Shown: positions 22,000-36,100 of the stretch, one piece after another
Layout of the letters: each line of letters starts with the position of its first letter
Numbering within the stretch: the first letter of the stretch is position 1
DNA from: Echinometra lucunter
Taxonomy: Eukaryota > Echinodermata > Echinoidea > Camarodonta > Echinometridae
NCBI GenBank assembly: GCA_029962745.1
Contig: CM057165.1
Location: 7,092,978 to 7,156,977, forward strand
Direction of reading: 5' to 3'
Length of the DNA stretch: 64,000 bases
Notes under the pieces: model-generated
Seen by the model: only the letters and a program-made list of their open reading frames with translations
What the model was told of the DNA's origin: nothing
Database searches by the model: none
Made by a program: the position numbers and the translations under genes

Positions 22000-22740
22000 T
22001 CTTTTTCTTTCTTTTTCCTCTTCATACTATTCCCTCTCCTCCTTGGCTTTCTCTCTCTCTCTCTCTCTCTTTTTGCTGACAGCAATCGCGAATTTGTCGA
22101 TAGGGATGAATGGTACCTCTACCCCAGTTTTAATACATTATGGGTGTAAGTCACTGTCAGGCCCGTACCTAGGACTTTTACGGTGTTTAACTTTGGAAAT
22201 AGTATACCTTTTTGAGGAAGTGGCAATTGCGAGCACGAAGCGTGAGCCGAAATTTTGGTTTACAACACTGACCTGCAGGCAGAGCAATTTTGCCTCTCAT
22301 TTATTCTTGAACTCATTCCAAAACTGATGATAACCTAATTAACTTCCCCCTGATATACATGCGAGCGCAAAGAGTGAGCAGAAAAATCCCCATAAAATAA
22401 ATTATTCTTCTTTGTAATTCTTTCTTATAACTGTCAAGATAAAACCATGCGAGCGTAGAGCGCAAGCGGAAATTTTGCAATAGCCCTTTCATTTTCTTTC
22501 TTCTTCTTCTTTTTTTTTTTTACTTTTTACTTTCTTCTTTTCTTTTTTTTTTACTTTTTACTTTCTTCTTTTCTTTTTTTTCTTTTTTCTTTTATTCTTT
22601 TCATTTCTCTCTTTATTTCTTTTTTTTTGCTCCCCCAATATGGGGGGGGGGGGGGGGACGCGGCCGCTTCAGCCCCCCCCCCCCCTGGATCCGCATATGC
22701 ACTATTGTCGTCACATCAGTATTATTTGGTGACAGATTCT
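22000..22740. other. Pyrimidine-rich low-complexity region
   Basis: (CT)n at 22050-22073, a long TTCTTTTT tract at 22495-22630, then a G-run of about 16 at 22643-22658 and a C-run at 22672-22685. Three GCGAGC...GAAATTTT blocks lie in between. No gene. Confidence 0.7.
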
Positions 22741-23234
22741 GTGTACACTTTCATATCATAAGTTTAATAACAATAAATAAATTTCCACCTCCCTGTTTTG
22801 CCAGGTGACCTATCGATGACGATTGGCTTAGTTTCGCGTGAATAAGCATATTTATTACTTCAAATAAGAATTTTCGTTCAAAAACCTTTAATCAGAAGAG
22901 TATTTTCGAAGTTTGCTGATATGTTTTATTTCAAATACGCCTTTTTCATGTTTCTGAAAGAAGTGCGAACATTTAAACACAATGTTTATAGGCCTAAGCA
23001 ATGTTCAATCCCTTCGGTTTTAAAGTGCATTTGGAACCCGGGATAAATCATCGACTTTCCGTCTTTCTATACCCGTGGACTAAAAAGCACTAAATTTCTC
23101 TCAAAGTAGTACTTGTTTTATTTCTGCTAGCACGGCAGTTTTCAATCTTAAACTTTCATAGTTATTTGGAAGAAAGAATGTTTGCTATCAGGGGCAAGTT
23201 AATTCTCAAGAGAAGTTTCAATCGAGTTTGCTAC
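22740..23234. other. Presumed upstream flank of the EHMT promoter, no gene seen
   Basis: Unique-looking DNA with rising CpG content toward 23230. No TATA box was seen within 100 bases of the first exon. Confidence 0.4.
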
Positions 23235-23246
23235 TGCGCATGCGCG
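23235..23246. promoter_or_regulatory. NRF1-type palindrome TGCGCATGCGCG
   Basis: TGCGCATGCGCG fits the NRF1 consensus YGCGCAYGCGCR at every position and lies 24 bases before the predicted EHMT start codon, in the only CpG-dense stretch of the area. NRF1 sites commonly mark TATA-less promoters of housekeeping genes. Binding itself is inferred. Confidence 0.65.
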
Positions 23247-23269
23247 GCATCGTTCTCGCTTTGCTCAAC

Positions 23270-23287
23270 ATGGCGACTAACGAAAAG
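23270..23287 (+). CDS. EHMT: EHMT exon 1 (coding start)
   Basis: ATGGCGACTAACGAAAAG then donor GTGAGG encodes MATNEK. The start has a strong context (A at -3, G at +4), and the phase (0) matches the next exon, which opens with GGA GAA. An in-frame upstream ATG at 23240 lies inside the NRF1 motif and would add ten residues; I prefer 23270 for its context. Assignment to EHMT rests on phase, promoter context and absence of a better first exon, so it is less sure than the downstream exons. Confidence 0.6.
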
Positions 23288-24096
23288 GTGAGGAGTGATG
23301 AGGGTCTTAAAATCCATATTTCACGCTAATGCATTAACTTTATTACAATTGCTTATATATTTTCGTAGATCAATAATCAATGATGCTCTGTGGGTGTGTG
23401 ATGTGAGGTGTTATGCTGTAGTTTTGATTTAATCAGTGCCGTACGACCGCTATATCTACTGCAGCAGTGGTTGTGAGCACGCGTGGTTTTTGACGTGCAA
23501 TCAGTCGCTAAAGGGAATACTAGAAGCTAGAAGCTGGGCCATGGTGCATAGGCTTAGCGATGATGAATGGAGCAGTTGTTTGGCGTGCGTCGGTCACGCC
23601 TCTCGCGCTCGGCCAACTTTAGTTGGAGGACCTACCTGTGAAGATTCGTCTACTGAAGCAATATGGAGGGCATCATCCTGACCAAAAAAAAACAAAAAAA
23701 AAGAGATTAAAGCTCAGGACCTCTTTTGCAATAAGAATAAAAGAAATCTAACAAACATCAAAATGTGACTTAATGTTCTCAAAAAGAATAAATCATGTTT
23801 TTTTCCCCTGAAATTTAACTTAGTTGATAACTTAAGACAAGTACATCGCATGTAACAGTTAACTTTTAAAGTTTTAGTTGTTTACTATATTAAGTTGTGC
23901 TGTTATTTTTCATGATGTGTTGTTATACATTAAAATTGATCATTAAAAAAATAACTTGTAGGACAATATTAATTGGGCCCTGTTTACTGTAAGTGTAATC
24001 TAAACTTGTTACTGTTGTGTTGTTAACCCTCTAAGTCTAAAAGTAGTTTTGATGTTTGTTTAGTGGATATTAGATTTTATTATTGTTACTATTATA

Positions 24097-24138
<42 letters not shown>

Positions 24139-27100
24139 GATCTATTTAATTTTATTTATTTTTATTGCTTCTTCCTTGGTTAAACAATAACATGGGTAAC
24201 AAGGTATAAACAGCAAAACATGAAAACTGATAAAAAATGCAGTAATATGGTATGAATCGTCAGATGAGGTATATACATATGTAGAAAGAAAACTGTTTGT
24301 TTTATAACTTTTTAATTCGACAAATGAGAATCCATTTTGTTTTTGTGGATAGCGCTAACACATTCTGCCCTTTCCAAAAACATTTCTCTTTAAAAGTGAA
24401 TAAAGACTGGTTGTTTATTCAGTTACTGGCAGATACTTACGTCTGTAAATATTGCTTTCTATTATTATTTTTTTTAATGTATTCATTTATTTCTTTTTTT
24501 TTCTTTAGGAATAATATGGAACCACAGAAGTAGATAGATGCATGATTGTTGATGGACCCACCTGCCAATAAATTTTTGTTGTTGTTTTTTTTTTAATGTT
24601 TTGTCCCGTATTATTGGGTCGAATTAGATCTTCATTCAATGTTTGATTCAAATCTGAAATCACCAAAATGTACATTGGTTATGCCAAGTATGATAGGGGT
24701 TGTGTGTCTGGATACTTAATGTAACAAAAATAAGGCTTTTGCCCTAGAATTCCACACACACACGAAATATGCATCAAGAAGAACTGACCACTATGAACAT
24801 TTGTCATTCATCATATTGCCCAACATAACTTTTGAAAGATTCCTGACTTATTGCATGCAAACTTGTCCAAACTAGCATTTGAAATCATTTGTCCCGATTT
24901 ACCCAACTTATGTGGGTCACAACAACGTGTGGGTATATAATCACACATGGAGAATTTAGTTTTTCTCCTCTAGTTATGTCCAGTATAACATCTGAAAGAT
25001 TCCTGATTTATTGCATACAAAATTGTCCATACTGACATTTGAATCATTTTCAACCACTTCATATCATATGAATAGATATCATAAAACATACCCAGCCTGT
25101 CCAGACAACAAGGTGTAGGTATATAATCATACGTGGAAAATACACATGTACAGTAGTTTTCCTCCTGTGGTTTTGAACAAAGAAAAGAAGAGTGAAGTAA
25201 TGAAGTCTTTACTTTGCTCGTTTACCTCGTATGATTTTACAAGATGGCCGCCTCAAGGGGACTGCCACAGCAATTATTCTTTTTTATAAATTTTAGAAGT
25301 GTGTTTGGATTGCATCATACATGTAGGTGAAAGAAAAAACTAAATAAGTATATAAATCTACAGTTCTCTGTGTGTGTGGGTGGGTGGGTGTGGGTGTGTG
25401 TGCATGTGCTATGGTATACAGCTGAGGAAGCACATTAGACTTCATTTAACTTTTTAATGACTCATGTGCATGAACAACCCAGTGACATAGCTAGGATTTG
25501 GGGGGGGGGGGCAGTGGTGAGCATGAGAAGCTTGCGAATGACATACAGCGTGTGAAATGCCCTCTCGGGGGGGGGGGGGTGCAGGGTAACCTCCCACGCA
25601 AAGCACGGAAGCGTCAAAGTTTACTTCTCTTCCTACATTTCCTCACCTTTTTCTCTTTTTTTTTTTTTCGTCGCTTTTTTCTTTTGGGGGGGGAGAGGGT
25701 GACCGCCCCCTGGCTTCACAGGTGGAACAACCTTCTGTTAGGCAGAAGGAGGTTCTTCATTCCCTAGAACGAAAAGAATGGCTGCTTCAAATTTTTGATT
25801 TTATTTAATTATCCAACTTTGGACTTTACCATTGAAAGCAACAACAGAAATGGTTGTTTGACATTCATCATTAATCATCTACTGAGTTTCTTTCCTTCAC
25901 TTTTATTTTTGCATTAAATCTTTCCCTTCAAGCCTATTTATGAAAGAGATTCATAAATGTCACAGAAATATTGGAGAAATTATCTACTGGTGATAGGACT
26001 AATGCATGTCATGTGACTGAGAATGAATCACTATGCGTTGTGTCATTCTGTGCAGCTGCCATTTTAACAAGGCAACTCAGAAGTAATTACTTTCCAAACA
26101 TTTGTTTGTTTTAATGCGATCTCTTTTTTTTATAGCTTTGTTCAGTGGTTTAATTCTTACCTTGCAGTTATAAAAATACATTGCAAATACCATTTTGAGA
26201 CAAATTCTTGATGATACCTCAATTTTATAATATTCAACGTACATGTACAGCATGTTATCCAAGAATGTTACAGTAAATACATGCAGATCTGCATGTACTT
26301 TCATCCCGAAATCTAGACAACTGAAAGCAGTCTGGTATTATTAGTAATTGAAATAAAGATTTGATAGTGACACGTTTCCCAGTTTTCCCCAAATCTCAGT
26401 CTTTACAACAGGGAAAAAATTGATAATTTTTTTTCCAGGGCTACTTTTTGATCCCAACCACCCACATTTTCTACATTGTATTACAATTTACATTGGACCC
26501 TATGAGAATTTCAGGGGCTCTTTTGAAGTTTTCCAGGGCTCTTTTGGGCATTTTGAGAGCAAATTTGCCCCAAGCCCTCGTGTATTTTTTCCCCTGCTTT
26601 ACAATGAATAGGTTTGATTTGATCCAAAAAAAAAAAAAAATTAAAGCAATAATGTTTTGTATAAATAATAAACTGAAGACTGGATAGTAACTATTGGGCT
26701 TTAACCCATAGCATTCCATTGCATTTAACCTCTTGGCTACTGGAAATGACTGGCCCCTGTATTAAGCCTAAAGGTGCTTTCACACATGATGCGACAGTGT
26801 GGTAACACGCTGTGTCACCACACTTTTTTGTGTACAAGCCTATGGGTATAAGGCGACAAAAAAAATGTTGCCGAGGCAGGACACACTTTTTTTTTGCTGC
26901 CTAGATACACAAAACATGCGCACCAATCAAATTTCTAAAAAGTTAGCGCAAAATTGTTGCCATGAGATTGCTTGCGCAAGTTTTGACAATATGCTCTCTT
27001 ATTGAGAGTTGACGTGTTAATGCGCGTTCATTAGCATATGTGGTGACACAAAGTCCCACCCTGTGTGAAGACGAAACAGTGTGGTGCCACAGTGTGTTAC

Positions 27101-30100
27101 CACACTGTCGCATCATGTGTGAAACCACCTTAATGGAATTAGAGAATTCAATAGTTAATGGGTTGAGCGTATCTATGTAAGCAGTTCTAATGTGCCTCCT
27201 TATTTTGTCCTTTAGTCATGTGAAGATAATTTTGAGAACGGCAAATAGAACAATATGCATGCATTAACGCCTGAGTTCAGTTTGATCTACATACATAGCC
27301 AAGTACTAAAGTGTTTCAAATATTTTGCTTTACCAGGGCCGGTATTCTGAACATTGTGTTATCTTTTATCTTATTTTAATTGCCGTAGCAATCAGAAATA
27401 GCGTACGCCATTGGCTCACATCGCGCACTTTTGTCTTGCTTGCTGGTCTTTTGCGCAGCTAAAACCAGTCGTAGGTACGCTTACAAAATTTGTTATGACA
27501 GTTACCACAGTGAAGATAAGATAAAAGATAAAACACTTTTCAGAATACCGGCCCAGGGATGCGTTTCGCGAAACCATCATATGTCTAACTTCTCGGACAT
27601 CCCATTGAAACCCGTGTTGTAGAATTAACATGCGTTTCAGTGGGATGTCCATGAACTTAGACTTATGACGGTTTCATGAAACGCAGCCCTGGAAGCTAGA
27701 GTTTCCAGTGCTAGAAGGGCAATTTTCTAATAAAATTGCCAGAAATACTAATTATCCTGGATTTGGTCTGTAACCTGTGGGACAACAGCTCTTCGGCTTG
27801 CCTGTGATGAAGTACCTGCACCATTACCTGACGAGGCTGACGTGTAGTTGCATTTGGAAGCAGTATGATCACCTGATAATAGTATCATTCTTAGGTCATG
27901 ACCTGTACAGTGGTAGACATTTTGCCAAGTTCTAAGTTCTTCTAATGTAATTGATAAAGATTTTTCTTGTAAGGCTGATTTTTATTTTTAGGGAGTATAA
28001 GCCAACATGTACATGTTGACACAAGGGTCATCATTATTAGCTAGAAATGATAAATACTGCATTTGATAATGAAAAAAAAAAAGAAAAATAGAAGAGTATC
28101 CAAATTAGATTAGTTCAGCCAAATAGAAAGAAGGGGTCGTCCATGAAAGCTTAATGTGAAATCAGAAATAACAACATCATGAAGAATAGGGGATCCCTAG
28201 GATGTGAGAATGTACAGTGTAGTCATAAAACATATGTAGTAGAAATTGAGAGGGAAAACCATTGATATTTTGGAGATATTCTTTGGGATAAACAGCAATG
28301 GAAAGTAGATGCCTTTAAACCTCTTTACTACAGAATTCTCGAAGTCCCATTGATATAATACAGGGACTATCCTGTCCCTGTAGGCATTATTGTTACTCGT
28401 AGGCCTTTTCTAGAACAAATTTGACAGAGAAGGTAGCAGTGGGAAGCTAAACCCAGTTAAATTTCTGTCGTGTCACCCTTCCTACATGTATATTTTGATG
28501 TAAAATCTAGGTTGACATAGAGAGAACCTAAAAGTTATGAGCATTTCAGAATTGTGAGGTTGAGTGTCATCCCACAAACTGAGGAAACCATTGCTTATGT
28601 AAATGATTCTCTTAACGCAGAAGTAGCTTTAATGCAGCATCAAGGTAGACTAGAAAATGAAGTCGCATCATCTCCAGCCTACCAGGCTTTTACATGATGA
28701 AATGACTTCAGTTTCCCTCTTTTTTTTCTTTTTCTAGTTTAGCTACCTTAAGAAGTGTGTGGATCAGAATGATTTCAGAAACAAAGATAATAATCCCTTA
28801 ACTTAGTGCAACATGACTAGAATCACATTGATTTCCTATTCTACAATCAGAAAGACTTAGTGATTGCTCCTCAAATTGGCACCCTGTCCTTTGCACTACT
28901 GATCAATAGGATAAGTGTGGACTCTATTCTGTCACTGTGCACTGAGTGGATTGTGACCCCTAATATATAATGTGTGTGTGTGTGTCTTCAAGTGAGTGTG
29001 TTGTTATTGGCATGCAAGCTGATATGCTGTGTGAGGGTGTGTGTGAGTGTGTACCATACTTCTAAATGCACGATTCTGTATGGACTGTGAAAAACAGTTT
29101 GAATACTTAGCTCTATGATGATTGTACCATGGAGGCAGTGTGTACTCAGAAATTTATACCCATTCATTAATATCATTTCTAGTGTAAATCATTTCTTTCC
29201 AACTCGGTTTTGCATGCAGATGGTAGACTGTACATGTACAAACAAACCATGAATAAACTTTCACATTGCTTACATTTACACTGCACCTTAGCATAAAAAA
29301 TCAATACAATTTCTATCAGCAGCNNNNNNNNNNNNNNNNNNNNNNNNNNNNNNNNNNNNNNNNNNNNNNNNNNNNNNNNNNNNNNNNNNNNNNNNNNNNN
29401 NNNNNNNNNNNNNNNNNNNNNNNNNNNNNNNNNNNNNNNNNNNNNNNNNNNNNNNNNNNNNNNNNNNNNNNNNNNNNNNNNNNNNNNNNNNNNNNNNNNN
29501 NNNNNNNNNNNNNNNNNNNNNNNNNNNNNNNNNNNNNNNNNNNNNNNNNNNNNNNNNNNNNNNNNNNNNNNNNNNNNNNNNNNNNNNNNNNNNNNNNNNN
29601 NNNNNNNNNNNNNNNNNNNNNNNNNNNNNNNNNNNNNNNNNNNNNNNNNNNNNNNNNNNNNNNNNNNNNNNNNNNNNNNNNNNNNNNNNNNNNNNNNNNN
29701 NNNNNNNNNNNNNNNNNNNNNNNNNNNNNNNNNNNNNNNNNNNNNNNNNNNNNNNNNNNNNNNNNNNNNNNNNNNNNNNNNNNNNNNNNNNNNNNNNNNN
29801 NNNNNNNNNNNNNNNNNNNNNNNAATTTCTATCAGCAGCATGAATGGCTAATAATTATTGTGTATACCTCACTGTTATGGTTTCATGCATGTAGTTTTGT
29901 TTTTTTTCTCTCTTTAAAAAAAAAAATAATTTGACTTTATCAACACCTTTCATGAATTTAACAACATAGACAAATTAATGTGGAAAGGAAAGGAAAAGGA
30001 GGATGTGATTGTCCATGGAGATCTGCTGGTACATGCAAACTCAGCGTTTTATAAGAAATTTGATTTTTCCCATTTTTTACCCCATTTTTCTCCATAGTTC

Positions 30101-33100
30101 TATCTTTCAAAAGGTACGTGTCTTAAGGAGCAAGAAAACAATGACAGCAACAGACATTGCTCACTAATAGTTTCAAATTGTCCGTTGGGAGGGGGGCATT
30201 GATATACCCATCATTTGAGTTATTGTAACTCCTTAGACAACACAAAGTCAGGGGCAAATGTGGATCACCTTAAAAACAGCTCTGCTTCACAGATTACCAA
30301 GAAAATTGAAATTTATGAAATTTCCTGTTCAGAGCAAATTAGAATGGCATCTAACTTAGATATGTCATAGAGTTGCCAATTCTAGTATGAACGCAACTTT
30401 AAAAAAGTTTTCACAATTTTCATATTAGATTTTGCTCATGCTTTTGTGAATTTCTTCCTCCTATTTGTTGATTTTTTTTTCTTCATTGACTAAATATCAA
30501 GCTAAACTTCCCCTTTAAAGTAGACTCCCTAAGAGTCCAAAGGGATTTGAATTGCAGCAAAGTTCATGTCATTGCAAAGGGAAGTTTTACCAATTCGGTT
30601 TACCCAGCTAACACGCAGATGTTTTTAAAAACGTTCTAAAAATGTTTCATGTAGGTTTTTTTTGACGTTTTGTGAAAACATTTCTGTGGAAGGTTTCAGA
30701 CGTTTTAGAAACGTTTATTCGGATGTTTAAAAAATGTTTTTTTAACGTTAAAAAAAAACCCTTTGGAAAATTTACTTCTAAATGAAGGACCTTCAGAAAA
30801 TGTATGGAGGTTTAAAAAACGTTTTAAGAACCTTGAAAAAACGTCCAGCAACGTTTCGAGAACGTACTAAAAACCTTTTCAGAACATAAATATAACCTTT
30901 CTAGAACGTTTTGAAACCTGGCAGACCTTATAAAAACATCCAGAAAACCTTTAAAGAACGTTTATAAAACCTGGCAGACATTTTAGACGTCTGAAAAAAC
31001 CTTTCCAGAATGTTAAAAAAACATATCTAGAACGTTTAAAAAAAAAAAAACACAGACACTGTAAGAACATCCAGAAAACCTTTAATAATTATAATAAAAT
31101 AATTTTTAACCTGAGGTGAAGCCCTTTCAGTACAATCCACTTAATGGTCTGTAATCCTATCCTTCTATAATCCTAACAACCCTATGCTATATCTATACTA
31201 TCCTAAACTGATCTACTGAACTCTTTATCTGGTCTTTCTACATATAGGGACCAGATTGCAATGACTGTTAAAAAATAGTTGAAAATTACAATTTTTCAAT
31301 TTAGACCTAGAAATAACTCTTCAAATTGCATTTTGGGCATTACAATTAATGTAAATACATTTTGCATTATAGCTCAAATTGAATTGCAAAAATAGATTGC
31401 CATTTATCCTTTTGAAATATGATTGGGTCAATTACGGACTTTTGTGAATATTCATAAATCATGATCGTTATTATCAATCCATGGTCCAACTTTTGAACGT
31501 CTATAAATGTTTAAAAAACGTCCAGCAAGAAACATTTGTTAAGGACGTTTTAAAAACATTCCACAAGATGTATGTTCTCAATGTCCCATTGTGGAACATT
31601 CAAAAAACGTTTTATAAGGGTTATAAAAAAACACATATTTCCGACAAATGATAAATTTCCATTTGGACGTTCTGAGAACATTTTTCAAACGTTAGTTTTT
31701 AAGGACCAAGACCTACAGACCTAGTTTTTAAAACATTTTTAAAATGTTTGGTTTACTGGGTAACAGCTTCCTTATCACGGTCTGTTTGGGGCCTGCAGTA
31801 ATCATTGTTCAAAAATGATATTTTTGTGGCCCATATTTTCGGCCTTAAGCAGTCCTGCGTGTAGAGGCAAAATTTGTGACGTCATAACGTGGGCGCTCAT
31901 TACCTGCAGCTTTTATGTATTCTGCATGGAAAACGCACATGATTTTCATATTGAAACTTTCGAGATTCAGGGATTGAAATGTGGGTGGAAGATGAGGAAA
32001 TTGAGCTAAATATGGACATAGAAATTGGTGTTATCACGTGATCTCACTTGTCTCTTTTATACCAGGTGGACAGTGTGAGACTGTATTTAATCAGTTTCAT
32101 GCCAACTTTCTTTTTGCTGCCAAAACTGTACATGAGCTGTAAAGCATGTGGCTGGTAGTGAGTCTTCGGCCGAGGGAAGAAATAAGAAAAATGGTGCCCT
32201 CAGATATCGAGCATGAAATACAGCGCCTCATACACCATTTATGGCTCCATATGTAATTATGTGTTTATCATCACTGGCATGAAATTTGCATGAAACCAAT
32301 GTATTCCTTAAATATTTTCAAACATTGACCACACATGGTTTGACCTGCTCCAAAGGCCAGATGAATTTACACTGCTGACGTCTGGCTTCTACTACGCCTC
32401 TGAGGCCATACAAAACCACCACCCCCCCCCCCCCACCAGCCCAGGGCGGACCGACCGCCTGCATTAGATTTGTGCAAGATGGAGCAGTCTATACTGCCAA
32501 CTGTAGCATCCACTCTGGCCTTGGGTCTGTTCTCAGATCCACATCTGAGGCCAGAGAGGTCCTTGGTGTAAATGTGGTGCTAGTCAACTAGATGCACCAC
32601 CTAGCTTGTACTCAGATGGAGTTGCCAGAGTTGCATAATCTGCTTTTCTGGCATAATTTTTACCCTTTTTGGCATCTAGCATAAGTCCTAGAATACTAGA
32701 ATAGTTCTAGAACACTAGAATAGTTCTAGAACAATCTGGCATAATTCTAGAGAATGGACTTTTTTGTGTTTGAATCTGGCATATTTTTGAGTATAATTGT
32801 TTGTATTAATTTACAGAAATGCCCTTTTTCTTTCGCCAGTCAGTAAATCACTGGGATTTGTACCAATATCGGTCCTGTTTAAGTTAACCTATCTTCCACG
32901 TGCAATGTAAACTACCTACCTGTGCTAAGGCATTTGAAGGATGATTAGAATACCTTTACAGGAGAGCTTTGCCTGTCATATTTTGCAGGCAAATTTGACT
33001 GATTGTGAGAGTTCATTTTATTGTCAGCTTTTGATTGCAGAAATCAAACAATGAAGTTAGAGATGATGTGGTTTGTAGAGTATTGATTCCCTTTATTTGA

Positions 33101-36100
33101 TTCTCTTTTTGCCTTGTCTTGCACATGGTTATCGATAGGTGTCAAAAATCAACATACAACACATCCTTTTTTATTTTCCTTCTGTTTTTTGCCACACACA
33201 CGGTGGCATTGACTGTTAAGAAGGATCCCCCCCCCCCAAAAAAAAACCCAAACAAATATAAAAGAGGAGGCAAGAAAATTGTTGGTAATCAGCCCCTTGA
33301 TTATGATTGCAGAAACCTAAAGAAAGAAGAAGATTCCTTTTTCTTAAGGCTGGAAACTAAAACGTCCATGCAGAGACTCAACTCTCCCGTTTCGGCGGGA
33401 AATCTCCCGCTTTGAGTCCATTTTCACAAAATCTCCTGCTCTCCTGCTTGAGTTTGAATTTCTCCTGCCTTAGCTGTGTTTCTCCTTTTTTCTCCCCACT
33501 CAACCACCTATTTGAAAAAAAAAAAGAATCTTAATCACTGGATTTTACCTCATTTAGTGTTGTTTGTTAAAAAATAAGTTTAAGATAGAACCAGAGAGCT
33601 TCTATAACCCTAAAATTGGCCTCTGGCCGCAAGGAATTTCGTGCTTTGCGCTGGTGATGTGGGCAACGTGCACATTGAGTCAGAGTCTCCTGTTTGCTAG
33701 GGGGTCTCGGCAGGAGAATCTCCCGCTTACGACGTGCTTAGGGTTGGAGTCTCTGTCCATGTCTGCACCAAATTTATGTGTCACCTAAATTACCTTTTAT
33801 AATTACCAGTTGCTAGAATAGGGTGCACTATTGGTGCTGTAGTTCGTTCACGTAGAAGGATGAAAATCATCGATGTGAACAGGAAGGCAGACGGAACAAT
33901 ATCTGCAGTGATTTTTGTCCTACATGGTGGGAATCATGCAGATCATTTCTTTTCTTTTATCAGTGTATCGCCTTGAACTTTGGAAAGAATGGGGGAAGCA
34001 GGGTTCTCCACTAGAAAAAAATCCACACCACGGTTCCCACTCTGCGCAAAGCGTGGAAGTTTTGGAAGTTTTACGGAGAATAACACCTAAAAGAGGTTTG
34101 CGGCATTATATGCTATAGTAAGGATGAAAAATGCTTCTTTGTAAGCAGGAGTAGTCTACTAATGGCATGAAAGAAAAATACATCGCCAAAAAGCAAAACA
34201 ATCTGACATTTATCATTATTGTTAAGAATATATACTCCAATATTTTTTTTACCCTTGTTGCCACGCCCATGGTGTAGCAATGTCACACATGGTTCTTCCT
34301 TGTCTGAAACCTTTACGCATGGTACTGGAACCATGGGTGTTATGTACTGGCGAGAACCATGGGGGGAGGGGGGTGTTAGCTTGTGTACTTCCAACAAAGC
34401 TGTAATATCTAGACCAGTAGAATGGTAAAGATGAGCACCGATACCACATTAGAACCCCAGATGAAGAGCATGACTAAATCCGATGTTTGGTATCTTTGAT
34501 TTTAGAATAGCACTTTTTTTTTGGTAAGATTTAGTTACTTCAATTTTAGTTTTCTTCTCATAGACTAGAGAATATGTTTGTTGTGCTAAAAATCATGGTT
34601 AGCATCCATTATCCAGCCATTTTCGTAGATCTTTGTTTCCTTTTTATACAGTTATGAAGTGAAAGATGGAACATTAGTTTTCAAGGTCAACTAGGAGATG
34701 AATCAAAAACCAAAGAATAATAGCTTATTAATTTTAAAGGGCAATAAGAAATGGGATTATTTAGCTGACAAGATGAGTATACCTAAGGATAATATTGTAA
34801 GGGGGAGGAAAGGGATTGGGCTTTATAATAAAACATTTAATAATCAGCTGTAAAGAAAACAATTGTCAAACTTTGTTTTGTATTGAAACTTGTTAGAAAT
34901 AAAGTTTCACTTTCTACATCCAAAGGATAGTCATGTTCATGGTCATACCACTATGCCCATAGTGTACATAACATGTTTACCTGCATTATTGTCAGATGCA
35001 GGCACTATATTTTGTAGACTCTAGCATTGTAAAATGCTTTGAATAAACTTAACATTATTATTGCATGAAATAACATTTGATGTTATCAAGATTAAGTGAG
35101 TAACATACTGTGAATGAAGAAATGGAAATTATCAGAACATCGAGTCTTCACCCCCTAAGCTGCAATTACCCACAGTTTGATAGTAAAAAGTCAGCATATT
35201 TGTATTTATCTGCCAAGTAAATACAGGGATATGTATTCTAGCACCCACTAGCATCATCATCTTCCTGAATATACCCACTGTTGGTCCTCCATTTCCATCG
35301 AGAAGACAAAAAAGCAAGGCAGTGCCCTTCTCACTGTAGGGATCAACTCTTTAAATTGGCAACTTCCCTTGCCCCCTTTGTTCCAGGGTTCTGGGAAGCT
35401 GCCTTTTATAGCACTGAGGTTATGTGCTGCCCTGTTGGTGCATTTCATGAATGACTGAATGTGTGTGTAGGTGTGTGTATGTATTGAGGGCAGCTGAGCA
35501 GAATCCCTTTGTACAGTGCATGTGTGTGTGCTGTGGTTGTGTGTACCGCTGGCTGGTATACACTCTGTGCTGGGTCAATAGTGTGGGAGAATCTATTGTA
35601 AAACAAAAATAAAATAAAAAGTCCCGCCAGTTGAGGAGAGATAGTATCGTGTTCCATAGGCCTGCCCTTGGATTTTAATTCATGTTCACAAGAGCTAATT
35701 CAGGGAGCTTGTGCAGGTTGCTTGTTTTTACAATTATTTCATGGAAATTAAGTATCTAGTTCTGTTATAATTGTGTTACAACCAGTTGAGACCAACCATT
35801 GATCTGGTATTAAAATGAAGACCAGGGGAAAGGTTTACAGATATGTGGTATGTATGCAAATTTATGCATATTATTTGCAAAAATAATTTACTGGTGACCA
35901 TATGTTTGTACACTGTGTGTTTAAACAATTATTGCATTGCACATATTTAGTGGATTTTATATAAGATATATTACTAACTTGGAAAAGAGGAACTGTTCAA
36001 ACATGTATGGTTTTGAGGATGGATACAAATTTGTATTTAACAGATTCTTTGAGAATGTATGGCATTTTTACCACTTAACCTTTGGCATTTGCTTGATATG

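Noticed and set aside
25237..25256. YY1-like ACAAGATGGCCGCC as a second promoter
   Set aside because: Core differs from the AAGATGGCGGC consensus and no exon follows.
29179..29934. Apparent 220-codon ORFs
   Set aside because: Made of gap N bases; no coding signal on either side.
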